From the NCBI GenBank assembly GCA_030278955.1, contig JAOANR010000003.1, positions 28,597,227 through 28,661,226 on the forward strand: a stretch of 64,000 nt of DNA, given 5' to 3'. The notes beneath the pieces are model-generated. The model searched no databases. It saw nothing but the letters and a program-made list of their open reading frames with translations, and had not been told where the DNA came from. Positions 51,666 to 63,240 of the stretch are shown here, piece after piece; position 1 is the first letter of the stretch; each line of letters begins with the position of its first letter. The stretch comes from Hygrophila difformis. Its lineage: Eukaryota; Streptophyta; Magnoliopsida; Lamiales; Acanthaceae. The position numbers and the translations under genes are program-made.

Positions 51666-53702
51666 AAAAAAAATTGGTGAATAGTCGTAATCGCATGTTG
51701 AACAGGCGATTTGCACTATTCATTATGATTTTATTTATTTGATATAATAACTAAAATAAGCCACCAGAAGGAGACCCTTCCACTTTTAGGCCACGATAGT
51801 TTGATTTAGGAAAATTGGTCATTAGAAAGATTTTGGGCTCGAATTTAGGCCTACTCATCACATCACATTAATAAATAAATATATTAAACTTTCAAACCCA
51901 CTACCATTAATAATTCCAATCCAACCTACAAACAAATATCAATAAATCACACATAAATAAATAAATTAAAATTGTAGCTCATTACAATCACATTATAGAT
52001 ATTCTTAAGTTACATTCTTTTAACACATATCCATGTATTTAATACTAATTATCCCTACATAAAGTATCGTGTCCAAAATATTGGGATACTAATAATAAAA
52101 TATGTTTATTTTTTACTTTATAATTTATTTGAATTTATATTTGTTTTACTTATTTTATAATATATTTAAATTAATATTTATTTTATATCTTATGTTACAG
52201 TTACACCCTCTATCCCATTAATAGTGTCTTAAAATTTTTAGGCAGTGTATGAGCAGGTATGTGACTTTACCCATCGGGTCGGGTAAATCGCTGGATAATC
52301 GTGTCCCGAGTATGAATATAATATACATTATCGGGTCGGATCATATATTATCCGAAACCAAAATAAATAATATCGAGTATAGATAAGTTACGAAATTTAT
52401 ACGTGACCCGAGTATAGACCCGACGATTTACCCAAAAAATCCACAATTTTTTTTTTAATTTTAATTGATTAGAATCAAATAGAAATAAAAATGAAGAAGT
52501 ATTATATATAATTGGGTCACATATAAATTTCATAACCTACCTATACTCGATATTATTTATTTTGGTTTCGGCAATACCCGATAATGTATATCTTATCCAT
52601 ACTCGGGACACGATTACCCGACGGTTTACTTGTCCCGATGGGTAAAGTCGACCTGCCTACCTATAACTTGCCTAAAAATTTTGAGATACTATTAATGAGG
52701 GAATAACATAAGAAATAAAATAAATATTAATTCAAATATATTACTCCCTCTGTCCCATTTAAGATGTCTTGTTCCATTTCTGCACACAATCCAATGCACT
52801 TTTTCAATCGTTAATATCTCAAAATATATACAACAAAAAATTATGTAAAATATATATTATAAAACTACATGATTATACGATTCTAACAAGATCCAACTCG
52901 ACTATTTTTTTCAAACATATACTTGGAATAATATTGAGTCAAAGTTAAACAATTAACAGTGCCAAAAAGTCAAACCAGACATCTTGCCTGGGACGGAGGG
53001 ACTATAAAATAAGTAAAACAAATACAAATTCAAATAAATTATAAAGTAAAAAAATAAACATGTTTTACTATTAGTATCCCAAAATTTTTGGGAACGGTAC
53101 TTTATATAGGGATAATTAGTGTTAAATAATGCAGGGATATATTAGTGTTAAAAAAAAGGTAACTTAAGAATTTATACAATGTGATGGTAATGAGTTTAAA
53201 ATTTTAATTTTTATTTATTTGTGTGATTAGTGATATGTGGTTGTTGGTTAGATTCGAATTATTAATGGTAGTGGGTTTGAAAGTTTAATATATTTATTTA
53301 TTAATGTGATGTGATGAGTAGGTTTAGTAATTAATATTTAATTATCTTTTAAAATGGAAATGAAATAAAAATATTGGAACAAGAAAAAAAGAAAGTATGA
53401 CATAAATAATGGCACGAAATGTGTATTATTTATTTTAATTACATAAAATTAAAGAAGAATTAAAAAAAAACTAAAATAAGCCACCAAAATGAGCCATTTG
53501 CACTTTTAGGCCATCGCGGCGAATTTAGATCATTTGGCCTAAATTCGGGCCCGAAATCCTTCTAATGGTCCATTTCCCTAAATCAAAATATCGTGTCCCA
53601 AAAGTGGAATGACCTCCTTCTGGTGGCACATTTTAGTTATTATCTCTATTTATTTTTTACTTACTCGCGTGTTGCGTTTACTACTATTCACCAATTTTTT
53701 TT
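51666..53702. repeat. 2-kb imperfect palindrome (large foldback element)
   Basis: The left arm from AAATTGGTGAATAGT at 51672 pairs with the right arm ending ACTATTCACCAATTT near 53697. Matching blocks on the way in include CCACCAGAAGGAG (51762 and 53619), CTACCATTAATAATT (51901 and 53257), GGGATACTAAT (52083 and 53073), TTTACCCATCGGG (52265 and 52640) and TCGTGTCCCGAGTATG. The centre is near 52450. A Stowaway-type MITE interrupts only the right arm. No coding sequence. Confidence 0.78.
52744..53002. mobile_element. Stowaway-type MITE in the right arm of the palindrome
   Basis: Ends CTCCCTCTGTCCCA and TGGGACGGAGGGAC with TA on each side; 259 bp, AT-rich. The interior resembles the MITE at 45045 (AATATCTCAAAATATATAC, CAAGATCCAACTCGACTA). 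Confidence 0.88.
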
Positions 53703-53703
53703 A

Positions 53704-53834
53704 GGGCCGTTTGGTTCGGGGGCTCTAAGATTCCCATTGGTAATTAAACATGCCCATATTTGGTTCAGGCCATATTTCATGTGGGAATATCATATTTCCA
53801 CTGATAATCTAAGATCCCTCAACCAAACGAACCC
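53704..53834. mobile_element. Short MITE with GGGCCGTTTGGTT ends
   Basis: Inverted ends GGGCCGTTTGGTTCGGGGG and GGGTTCGTTTGGTTGAGGG (read inward), 131 bp. Such ends are common in PIF/Harbinger- and hAT-type plant MITEs. The duplication is unclear (TTA-like context), so the superfamily stays open. Confidence 0.55.
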
Positions 53835-54415
53835 TTTTAGGATTTTGTCGGATAAAATTACAAATCGCCCATTGAACTTACAACCAAATATATCCGACAA
53901 TAAAAATTAGGTCATAAAAGTTAAATTAATAGTATAAAATTATGCAAAGTGGATGTAATTTAAGATTATATGCCCTTCAGTTAAATATCAAAACTTGTAA
54001 TATAATTGAATTAATTAAAGTTGAACAATAAACAATGTAAAAAAAGTAAAAAGAAAAAACATAATAAAGAAGACGAGGGAGCATATAATAAAAATATAAT
54101 TAAGTGGAATATTGTTAGACTATCGTATAATTTTATAATATATTGTACAATTTATATATTTACGCATATGAAGTACTATATTTATGATATTAACCGTTAA
54201 ACATAAAGGCGAAGCTAGGATAAGAGAGTGGGTCCAAAAATACTGACGTCATGGTTTTAGGTTACTGTGTAAATAACACTCTTAAGAACTAAATACAATG
54301 TCATCTTATGTTAATCATTAATATAAAGAAAGTATATATGAAAGAAAGAATTTAAAGTTAAAATTTTCAATTTTTGAAAACAGACCCACTTTGTAATAAC
54401 GAACCAATTGTAAAT
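53835..54415. other. AT-rich intergenic, no feature found
   Basis: No gene or clear repeat. Confidence 0.5.
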
Positions 54416-54419
54416 ATTT

Positions 54420-54750
54420 TTTTTTTTTTGCGGTACAGCCAAGGTAGGCTAGAGAAGAAAATGAAAAAAATATGACAATTTAGATTCGCAGGAACCAAAT
54501 GCCCGTAAAATCTGCCTCTAAGAGATGCACCACATTCTCCGGAGGAAACGCCCAAGTTGTGAAAAAACGCTCCTCATCAGCTCCCATTTTTGCTAGACAG
54601 TCGGCCACATCATTACCTTCTCGGAGGCGATGCTCAAACCTGCACACCCTGAATTGTCTTCGAACCTCATGAATGTGATGTAGGTGAGGCGCAAGCCAAT
54701 GATGATGCTCAGGGGGGGCACTCAACAGCCGAATGGCCTCCTGATGCACC
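54420..54750 (-). pseudogene. 5'-truncated LINE, RNase H C-terminus
   Basis: The minus strand encodes FEHRLREGNDVADCLAKMG and RFFTTWAFPPENVVHLLEAD, then a stop and a tail ending in an A-run (T-run at 54416-54430 on the plus strand). It is the same type of LINE end as at 1087. Its 5' side stops at the Athila LTR. Confidence 0.75.
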
Positions 54751-54751
54751 C

Positions 54752-56649
54752 TGTGAAACCACATTTAAATAAGCTTAAATTGTGTTAAATGAACTTAAAT
54801 TGCATGCATGTGACCCTATTTTAATGCTTTTTAGTTTATATTTCATGTGGTTTGTAAATATTAATAATTATGGTTAAATCGAGCTTGTTTGAGTTCAATT
54901 TACCATGTTTTATGCTTTTTAATAAGACTTTGGCAAATCTAATACATTGCAATGATGTTTCAGGCATTAAAATGACGGAAGAAAGATGTTCGGAGGATAA
55001 AGGATGTCAAATTCAAATTTTTCAACACTGGACTGTGCCCAGGATGCGCCGCATAGCCATGGCGGCGCCGGAAAAGACCCCGGAGCGCCACATCAGGCGC
55101 TGCATCAACACTTAGAAAAATTTCGGATGGAAAAGCTTCAGAATGCGCCGCATAGGCATGGCGGCGCCGAAATCGACCTCCAGGCGCCATTTTAGGCGCC
55201 ACAATCAGGAATTGTGGAAAATCGTCAGGATGCGCTGACTCTTCTTGGTGGTGCCTGAAACCCCTTCCGAGCGCCACTTTATGCGCCACCGTCGCGGTTG
55301 GGCAGTTTTCTAACCTCCCGAACTCGGTTTTTATCACCGTTTCTCGTCATTTTTTCATCATCCAGACTGCATGTTTCGACAGAACACTTACTGTAAACAT
55401 CTAACAATGGGAGAAGAAGGTCGGAAACACAAAATCAAGCCGGAGGAATTGGACAGGATGCCATTCTGATCGAGTTCTTCCTATTCTAGGTGTTGCCTTT
55501 CTTTTTCTTGCTTTGTAATGCTACGAATTTGCTTCTAAAAGTAATATGCTATTATGTTTCAAATTTGTAGACGGATTTCTGTATTGTTCGTGTTAAGAGT
55601 GATCTAGAACGGGAGTTTAGAATCACTTTGAAGTATGGATTTATGTTTTTATGGAAGCAATATAAAAATGTCGATGTTTATTTATGTAATCTGGATTAAT
55701 CTGCTATAATGCTAGAATCTGTATTAGGATTATATGTTAGATCCCTATAAAATGATCGACATTCTGTGTTTTGCTAAATCTGCTATTCAAATTGCTTATC
55801 TGCTAAAACCCTGAATTGATCGATCAATCTATATTTCTCTATTTTTAGTAATCTGGCAATAATTCTAAGCTATCTGCATTTTAATATTATTAATTAAATC
55901 CAGTTTACCATGTTTTATTGTTATTTTTCCATATCTGTTAGATTATTTACACTATTCTGCATATTTAAATGTTAGAGCCTAATTCTGTGATTTCTGCTTT
56001 GTTAAATCGAGAGATAAAAAGTAGAGTTAATATTTTAGTACCGGAATTGGGAATAAATTACATTAAAAATGGGTTCTAGCATGTGCACAATGATTTGGGA
56101 AATGAAATGTGCCTTTTAATTGCTATAGGAAAATTTGTATGCTTTGGAAAGACTCAAATTTAGGCCTAGAATAATGATTGCAGAATGTTAGATAATTTAA
56201 TCAGCTTCCATGAAGTCCGTTTAAGCATAATTTGAACTTTAGAAGATTACTATATTTCTAATCTTTATAAAATAATTAATTTTAAGAAATTGATCTTTTT
56301 AGACATTGGAAAATGCTAAATCAATATGCAATTTCTAATTTATATAAAGGTGGCAATATTTAAAATATTACAAGCATCTCCCATTTATATTTTTATTAAT
56401 TAAAATTTTAACTTGCTTTATTTTTAAATTTAAAGTCATTGTTTTTAATTTAATCATCATTAGAATTAATCAAACTCTTTTAAAATATATAAAATATAAT
56501 TAATGAACTTAAAAATAATTAAAATCTTCTCCGGAATGAAATAATATTCTGAAATTCCCTGTGGTTCGACTCGGTTATTTACCGATTTTTATTACTTGAT
56601 GACAACCATCCGCTTGTGGTAAAATATGAGTAGTGAAAATCACCCATCA
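54752..56649 (+). repeat. Presumed 5' LTR of the Athila-type element
   Basis: The right end is well placed: ACCCATCA just before AGTTTT and the PBS. The left end (TGTGAAACC at 54752) is chosen because the LINE reading frame ends there. Without the 3' LTR it cannot be proven. Contains GGCGCC-bearing stem-loop repeats at 55035-55285. Confidence 0.6.
55035..55285. repeat. GGCGCC stem-loop repeats in the LTR
   Basis: Degenerate units of about 90-100 bp: ATGCGCCGCATAGCCATGGC..., ATGCGCCGCATAGGCATGGC..., ATGCGCTGACTCTTCTTGGT.... Each can form a short hairpin (GCGCC...GGCGC). Similar units occur at 62918-63240. Confidence 0.7.
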
Positions 56650-56655
56650 AGTTTT

Positions 56656-56673
56656 TGGTGCCGTTGCCGGGGA
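56656..56673 (+). promoter_or_regulatory. Primer binding site of the Athila-type element
   Basis: TGGTGCCGTTGCCGGGGA, one base away from the tRNA-Asp site typical of Athila elements (TGGCGCCG...). Confidence 0.85.
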
Positions 56674-56782
56674 ATTTGTTGTGAACTTTTAATTTTTTTT
56701 AGTTTATTAATTAAAATTAATTAAGTTAAATATTAATTTAACTGTTACTTATTTTATTCTCTTTTTATTTTTAATAATTGCA

Positions 56783-58646
56783 GTGCGAAGCAAACATGTA
56801 GTAATAGCTTATGATCCTGAAATTGAGCGTACTCTTAGAGTTATTAGATTAGGAAAACATAGGAGACCAGCTCAGTTGGAAATTTTAATTAATTCATCCT
56901 CCGATGAAGAAGACTATTCTCCAACGACTGGAGTTTCAACAATATAAACTAATCAATTAGTTGCTCAGTTCAATAGGCTAAACATGGCAGCAAATAATGA
57001 AATAATCAGGGTAATAATGGAGGTAACGGTGGTGATTTGGAACACGATGATCAAGCTGAAATGACCATTCAAGAACACTTACAAGGAACTAGTGGAAATC
57101 TGCTTAATAGAACTTCAAGGCCAGATGTAGATGCTTTAAGTTTTACCCTTCAGCCTGCATTAATCACAATGGTTCAAGCTAATCAATATAATGGAGCACC
57201 TACTAATGATGCTGTAGAACACATAAGAAATTTCTTGGATTATTGTGACACAGTGAAAATAAATGGTGTTACTAGTGATGAAATCAAGTTAAGATTGTTC
57301 TCATTTTCACTTAGGGATAAAGCTAAAACTTGGTATAACTCACTTCAATTGAGGGATGTTATTACATGGGATAAAATGTTAGAAGCTTTCTTAGAACAAT
57401 TCTTCCCACCTTCCAAGGTTTTAGAATTGCAAGAAAAAATCAAAGAATTTGTGCAAGATGAGGGTGAAACTTTACTTGAAGCATGGGATAGATATAACAT
57501 GTTATTGGCTAGATGTCCAAATCATGGCTTTGAAGATTGGCAGCAGATGCATTTCTTCTACAATGGATTGATTGATCACTGGAGGAACTTGTTGGATGCA
57601 GCAGCTGGAGATTCTTTTCTATCTATAGAACCTTCTTGAGCTAAGGAAATTATAGAGAAAAAGATTTCTAACATGAAAAAATTTCCTTGTAAGAAAAATG
57701 CTAGAAACAAATCAAAAGGAGGGTTATATGAGGTAAAAAAGACAGTTGCTATAGATTCTAAGTTAGATGCTTTGATGAGGGAGGTTTCTTCACTTAAGAA
57801 AGGTCAAGCTAAAGTTGTGAGATGCGGTATTTGTCATGGACCTCATGATCATCAGCCTGTCACCTGCTCGATCAAGGACTTCAGGAGACTATGCAGTGTG
57901 AGGGGACTGAGGAGCAAGTGGAAGATGTGAATTACATGGGAAATAGGCAGCAAAACTACAACCAAAACCGTCCTCAAAACCAAAACTTCTATCCAAACCA
58001 AAATTCTCAATTTCAACAAAACACCTACCCATAAAACAACCGTCCACCTTACCCACAAAACCAAAATCAAAATTACCCAAATCAAAATCAAAATCAAAAC
58101 TTTCAAAACCAAAATCAGAATCAGAACCAAAACTTTAACCAAAACAGAAATCAAAATCAATCCTTTTACCCTAACCAACAGTCTAGGAACTTCCAACCTC
58201 AACAACAGCTGCAACAAAACCAAGGAGGAGATGAGGTTAATTTAAAAGAATTAATGAATACAATTGTATCTCAACAACAAACAATTCAGCAAATGCAAGC
58301 CTCAATGAGAAATCTAGAAGTTCAAGTTGGTCAAATTGCTAGGGATACTTCAAATAGACAGCAAGGAACACTACCAAGTATGCCTGATCCAAATCCAAAA
58401 GAGCAGTGTAAAGCTATCACTTTAAGGAATAAAAAGGAATTACCCAATCCTTACCCTACCTTAGATGATCCAGAGGTTTTAGCTGATACTGTAGACGATC
58501 AAAGTGAGGATACAGAGGAAGAAAGTCAGCAGAAAAACATTGATGAGCCTAAGGAGAGTGAGAGACTTAGAGTTGACAAGGATAAGGATAAGGAAAAATC
58601 TGTTGTCCCAGTCAAGTCATATCAGCCACCTATTCCATATCCATAG
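56783..58646 (+). pseudogene. Athila gag, broken
   Basis: The N-terminal part (56783-56946) encodes DPEIERTLRVIRLGKHRR and ends in TAA. After a frame change the capsid region is clear (57037-57637): IRNFLDYCDTVKINGVTSDE, LRLFSFSLRDKAKTWYNSL, FPPSKVLELQEKIKEFVQ. A TGA at 57637-57639 interrupts it. Next comes a degenerate knuckle region (RCGICHGPHDHQPVTC), another shift in an Asn/Gln-rich repeat (57940-58210), and then QQTIQQMQASMRNLEVQVGQ to a TAG at 58644. Confidence 0.85.
57940..58215 (+). repeat. AACCAAAA-type repeat coding Asn/Gln-rich linker
   Basis: Imperfect repeats of CAAAATCAAAAC and relatives. A frame change lies within, probably by slippage. Confidence 0.75.
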
Positions 58647-61600
58647 CGTCTTAAAAAGGCAAAAGATGACAAAGATTTTGCTAAATTCTTAGAAGTGTTT
58701 AACAATCTGAGAATTGATATTCCTTTCTCTGATGCTATAGCACAAATGCTTATTTATGCTAAGTTTCTAAAAGAAATCCTATCAAAGAAGAGGAGTGTTG
58801 ATGATGAAGAGAAAGTGACACTGACAGGAGAGTGTAGTGCAATCTTACAAAGAAGGCAACCTATTAAACAAAAAGATCCCGGGAGTTACACTATTCCGTG
58901 CATTATTGGCACTAAAGAATTCAACAAAGCTTTGTGTGATCTTGGGTCTAGTTTTAATCTGATGCCTTTACATGTCTTTAGAGAACTTGGGGTAGGAGTT
59001 GTAAATCCTACTAGGATGCAGCTACAGCTTGCTGATAGATCTATTAGGGCTCCTGATGTTCATGTTCAAGTATAGAGCTTCATCTTCCCTGTTGATTTTG
59101 TTGTTCTTGATATGGAAAAAGACATTGATATTCATCTGATTTTAGGTAGACCATTTCTGCAAACTGGTAGGGCTATGGTTGATATGGATGATGGTAAAAT
59201 TACACTTAAAGTAGGTAATGAACAAATGTCGTTTGACATTTTTAAGACAACTAAAACACAACACGCTAGTTCTGATACCTACCCATGTAATAGAGTAACA
59301 GCCATCTATCAGGAGGATGAGGTGATTGAGAGAGAGTTCTTTGCTAGACATGATCCCTATAGGAAATTTAAGCAGTTAGTGGAGAGTTGTGAGGACTTGG
59401 CTGATAGTAAGTGTGAGGGAGGATTACCTGTGCAAGTAGCATGTGCGATAGAAGAGTCCAAGTTAGTCCCATCTGTTGAAAAGCCACCTACATTGACTTT
59501 GAAAGAGCTACCATCACACTTGAGGTATGTTTTTCTTGGTGAGAATGATACTTTACCTGTTATTGCAAGTAATAAATTAAATGATGATCAATTAAATGCA
59601 TTAACCCAAGTGTTGAGTAAGCATGTGAGAGCAATAGGTTGGACGATAGCTGATATTAAGGGACCGAGTCCAGCATTGTGTAAACACCGGATTTACATAG
59701 AGGAGGATGACAAGCCAGTGAGACAACCCCAAAGGAGACTGAATCCACATCTACAAGAGGCTGTAAGGGCAGAGGTGATTAAACTACTCGATGTAGGTAT
59801 TATCTGTCCTATCTCTGATAGTCAGTGGGTGAGTCCAGTTCAAGTAGTGCCTAAAAAGGGAGGTATGACTGTTGTTAGAAATGAAAATGGGGAATTAGTA
59901 CATACTAGACCTACTACTGGATGGCGTGTATGCATTGATTATAGGAGATTGAATGATAAGACTAGGAAAGATCATTTTCCATTGCCTTTTATTGATCAAA
60001 TGTTAGAACGATTAGCTGGTCATGAATTTTATTGCTTCTTAGATGGTTATTCTGGATATAATCAAGTTCCAATTGCGCTTGAGGATCAAGATAAAACTAC
60101 ATTTACATGTCCATACGGTACATTTGCATATAGGAGAATGCCATTTGGTTTGTGTAATGCACCAGCTACATTTCAGAGATGCATGATGTCTATATTTTCT
60201 GATTTAATTGAGACATGCATTGAGGTATTTATGGATGATTTTTCTGTATTTGGATCTGACTTTGAAAAATGTTTAATTAATCTTGAAAAGTTTCTGATTA
60301 GATGTGAGGAGTCAAATTTAGTTCTTAATTGGGAAAAATATCATTTAATGGTTAATGAAGGCATTGTTTTAGGACATAGAATTTCAAAAAATGGCATTGA
60401 AGTTGATAGGGCTAAAGTAGAAGTAATTGCTAAAATTCCACCTCCTAATAATTTAAAAACTTTGAGAAGTTTTCTGGGACATGCTGGTTTCTATAGAAGG
60501 TTCATAAAAGATTTTTCTAAAATTGCATTGCCTCTATTTAAACTGCTGTGTAAAGATGTTGAATTTGATTTTACTGATGAGTGTGTTGAGGCGTTCAATA
60601 GGATCAAGGAAGCATTGATAACTGCACCAATTATTCAGCCACATGACTGGAGTTTACCATTTGAAATCATGAGTGATGCAAGTGACTTCGCTGTTGGAGC
60701 AGTATTGGGTCAACAAAAGGATAAGAAGCTTCATGTTATTTATTATGCTAGTCAGGCTTTAAATTCTGCACAACGAAATTATGCTACCACTGAAAAAGAA
60801 TTATTATCTGTTTTCTATGCACGTGAAAAATTTAGACCCTATTTGATTGGCTCTAAAACTGTAGTTTACACTGATCATGCTGCTATTAAATATTTGTTTG
60901 CAAAGAAAGATGCTAAACCACGGTTAATTCGATGGGTGTTATTGCTACAGGAATTTGATTTGGAAATTAAAGATAGAAAAGGCGATGAAAATCCTGTAGC
61001 TGATCATCTATCTAGATTGGAACATGCTAAACCACGGTTAATTAATGATACATTTCCTGATGAAAATTTGTATTTAATAAATAATATTTCCTCTGATCCA
61101 TGGTTTGCTGATTTTGTGAATTATTTAGCATGTGGTATAATTCCTGATCATTTAAAATGGCATAGTCAAAAGCAAAAATTTAAAACTGATGCTAAATACT
61201 TTATTTGGGATGAGCCTTATTTGTTTAGACTGTGTGCAGATCAAATCATAAGGAGATGCATCCCTGATGAGGATTTTGAGAAAGTTTTAAAAGCATGCCA
61301 CGAAGGACTTGGAGGAGGACATGTTGGACCCAATAGGACAGCTCATAAGGTACTTGAAGGTGGTTTATATTTGCCTAATATTTATCGTGATGCTAGATCA
61401 TTTGTGCAAAAATGTGATGTATGTCAAAGGGCTGGTAATATCACTAAAAGAGATGAAATGTCATTAAAGGAAATTATGCCTGTTGAGTTGTTTGATCTGT
61501 GGGGAATTGATTTTATGGGTCCATTTCCACTATCTAATGGTAAAGTGTATATTCTAGTTGCTGTAGAATATGTGTCAAAATGGGTAGAAGCTGAAGCGTG

Positions 61601-62387
61601 TGCTTTGAATGACTCTAAACAAGTGATTAAATTTTTGAAAAAGCAAGTTTTTACTCGTTTTGGTGTGCCTAAAGCAATCATTAGTGATGGTGGGTCTCAC
61701 TTTGTTAATAGGGCTGTAAATCAATTGTTATCTATATTTCATGTTCATCATAGGATAACAACGCCCTATCATCCCCAAGCCAATGGTCAAGTAGAAGTCA
61801 CTAATCATGAGATTAAAAAGATTTTGGAAGCCACTGTAGGAAAATCTAGAAAAGATTGGACATTTAAGTTAGATGAAGCACTATGGGCTTATAGGACACC
61901 ATTTAAAACACCTATAGGTATGACCCCTTTTAAATTGGTTTATGGTAAAGCCTGTCATTTGCCTTTTGAACTTGAGTTTAAATCACTTTGGGCAATGAAA
62001 AAATTAAAATTTGAATTTAAAGAGGCTCAAGAAAAAAGGAAGGTAGATCTTACTGAATTAGAAAAAATTAGACGTCAAGCTTATGACAATGCTCTAATTT
62101 ATAAGGAAAGGACAAAGCTTTATCATGATAAATTGCTTAGGCCTAAGGTGTTTGAGGCTGGTCAATTAGTGCTTCTATATAATTCTAGATTAAAAGTATT
62201 TCCTGGTAAATTGAAGACAAAATGGTCAGGGCCTTTTAAGATTGTAAAAGTGTTAGATAATGGTGCTGTTGTCTTAAAAGCTGAAGATGAAAGGGAATTC
62301 ACTGTAAATGGTCAAAGACTTAAATATTATTTTGGAGATGAAGTCAAATTCATCGAACAAATTAATGTTAAGCCTTTGGTTATTTAA
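58647..62387 (+). pseudogene. Athila protease, RT, RNase H and integrase, nearly open
   Basis: One frame from 58647 with a single internal TAG at 59073-59075. Protease: ALCDLGSSFNLMPLHVF (Asp-Leu-Gly at the active site, usual in Athila). Reverse transcriptase: [50 protein letters not shown], catalytic FMDDFSVFG. RNase [17 protein letters not shown] and [11 protein letters not shown]. Integrase: [17 protein letters not shown]...[46 protein letters not shown]. The main open frame (59112-62387) is 1,091 codons with catalytic residues intact. Upstream stops prevent normal expression unless read through. Confidence 0.92.
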
Positions 62388-62900
62388 ATATGCTTAATAA
62401 AATAGTTGCATTGCATTTTAATAATTTATAAGTTCTTAGCTTATTAATTGAAGTTATAAAAATCAATAAAAATTATAAAATGAAAGAAAAGACAAAAAAA
62501 TATATATATTTTTACATTTTATTGTTTATGTGCTTTTTATTTGCTTTACTGCTTTTGTTTTATGTTAGTTTAAATAATGTTTTAGTTTAATTCTGTTATT
62601 TTGAATTTTATGTTATGCTTATTGCATGTGTTTGAATAAATTGAGCAAGACATTGTCAATGAATTAGATTAGTAGCAAAACATTGAGAAATGAAGGAATT
62701 GTGTGTGCTTGGTGATTGATCTTAACATGTGTAAATTGACTTGGTGAAAGAATTAAAGAGGAAGTTATATGTGGCTTGATTGGTTTAATTGAGGAGAATT
62801 ATGACCCGGGAGTATTTAGGGAGGTTATATATGCTAAATCTGACTCGCTAATCTTAGTAAGTGAATTGGCTATCATTTTGGTTGAGTTTGAGCTGAAATT
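62388..62900 (+). other. Start of the Athila 3' region, non-coding
   Basis: AT-rich after the pol stop. I see no envelope-like ORF or membrane segment. Confidence 0.5.
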
Positions 62901-62917
62901 CGAGTGTCACAGACTCA

Positions 62918-63240
62918 GTTCAGGCGCCCCACCTTGTGTGCGGCGCCCAAATGAGCATGTGAGCGTCATCCGGGCACCAAAGGAGCTCGAAAGTGCAGAT
63001 CAGGCGCCACACCTTCTTGGTGGCGCCTAAAATCAAGCTCAGCCGCCACATTATGCGCCGTTTTCGAACTTGGAAAAATTTGGTCAGGTTATGCGCCACA
63101 CATACTGTGCGGCGCATAAAATCGCATCCGAGCGCCAACATAGGCGCCACCTCAGGACTTAGAAAAATTTCATTTGAACCAGGCGCCGCAACACCTGTGC
63201 GGCGCTGAAATCGGCCTCGGAGCGCCGTTTTGGCGCATCG
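62918..63240. repeat. GGCGCC stem-loop repeats in the Athila 3' region
   Basis: Four units with paired words: AGGCGCCCCACCTTGTGTGC/GGCGCC, AGGCGCCACACCTTCTTGGT/GGCGCC, TATGCGCCACACATACTGTG/CGGCGCAT and AGGCGCCGCAACACCTGTGC/GGCGC. They are separated by spacers with AGCGCC words and the shared phrase ACTTAGAAAAATTTC, also present in the LTR repeats. Confidence 0.75.

Noticed and set aside
51097..51710. Recurrent phrase TTGAACAGGCGA (51109 and 51695, with a variant at 51649) as a regulatory array
   Set aside because: Only two or three copies and irregular spacing. They probably belong to flanks of foldback elements; ends could not be set.
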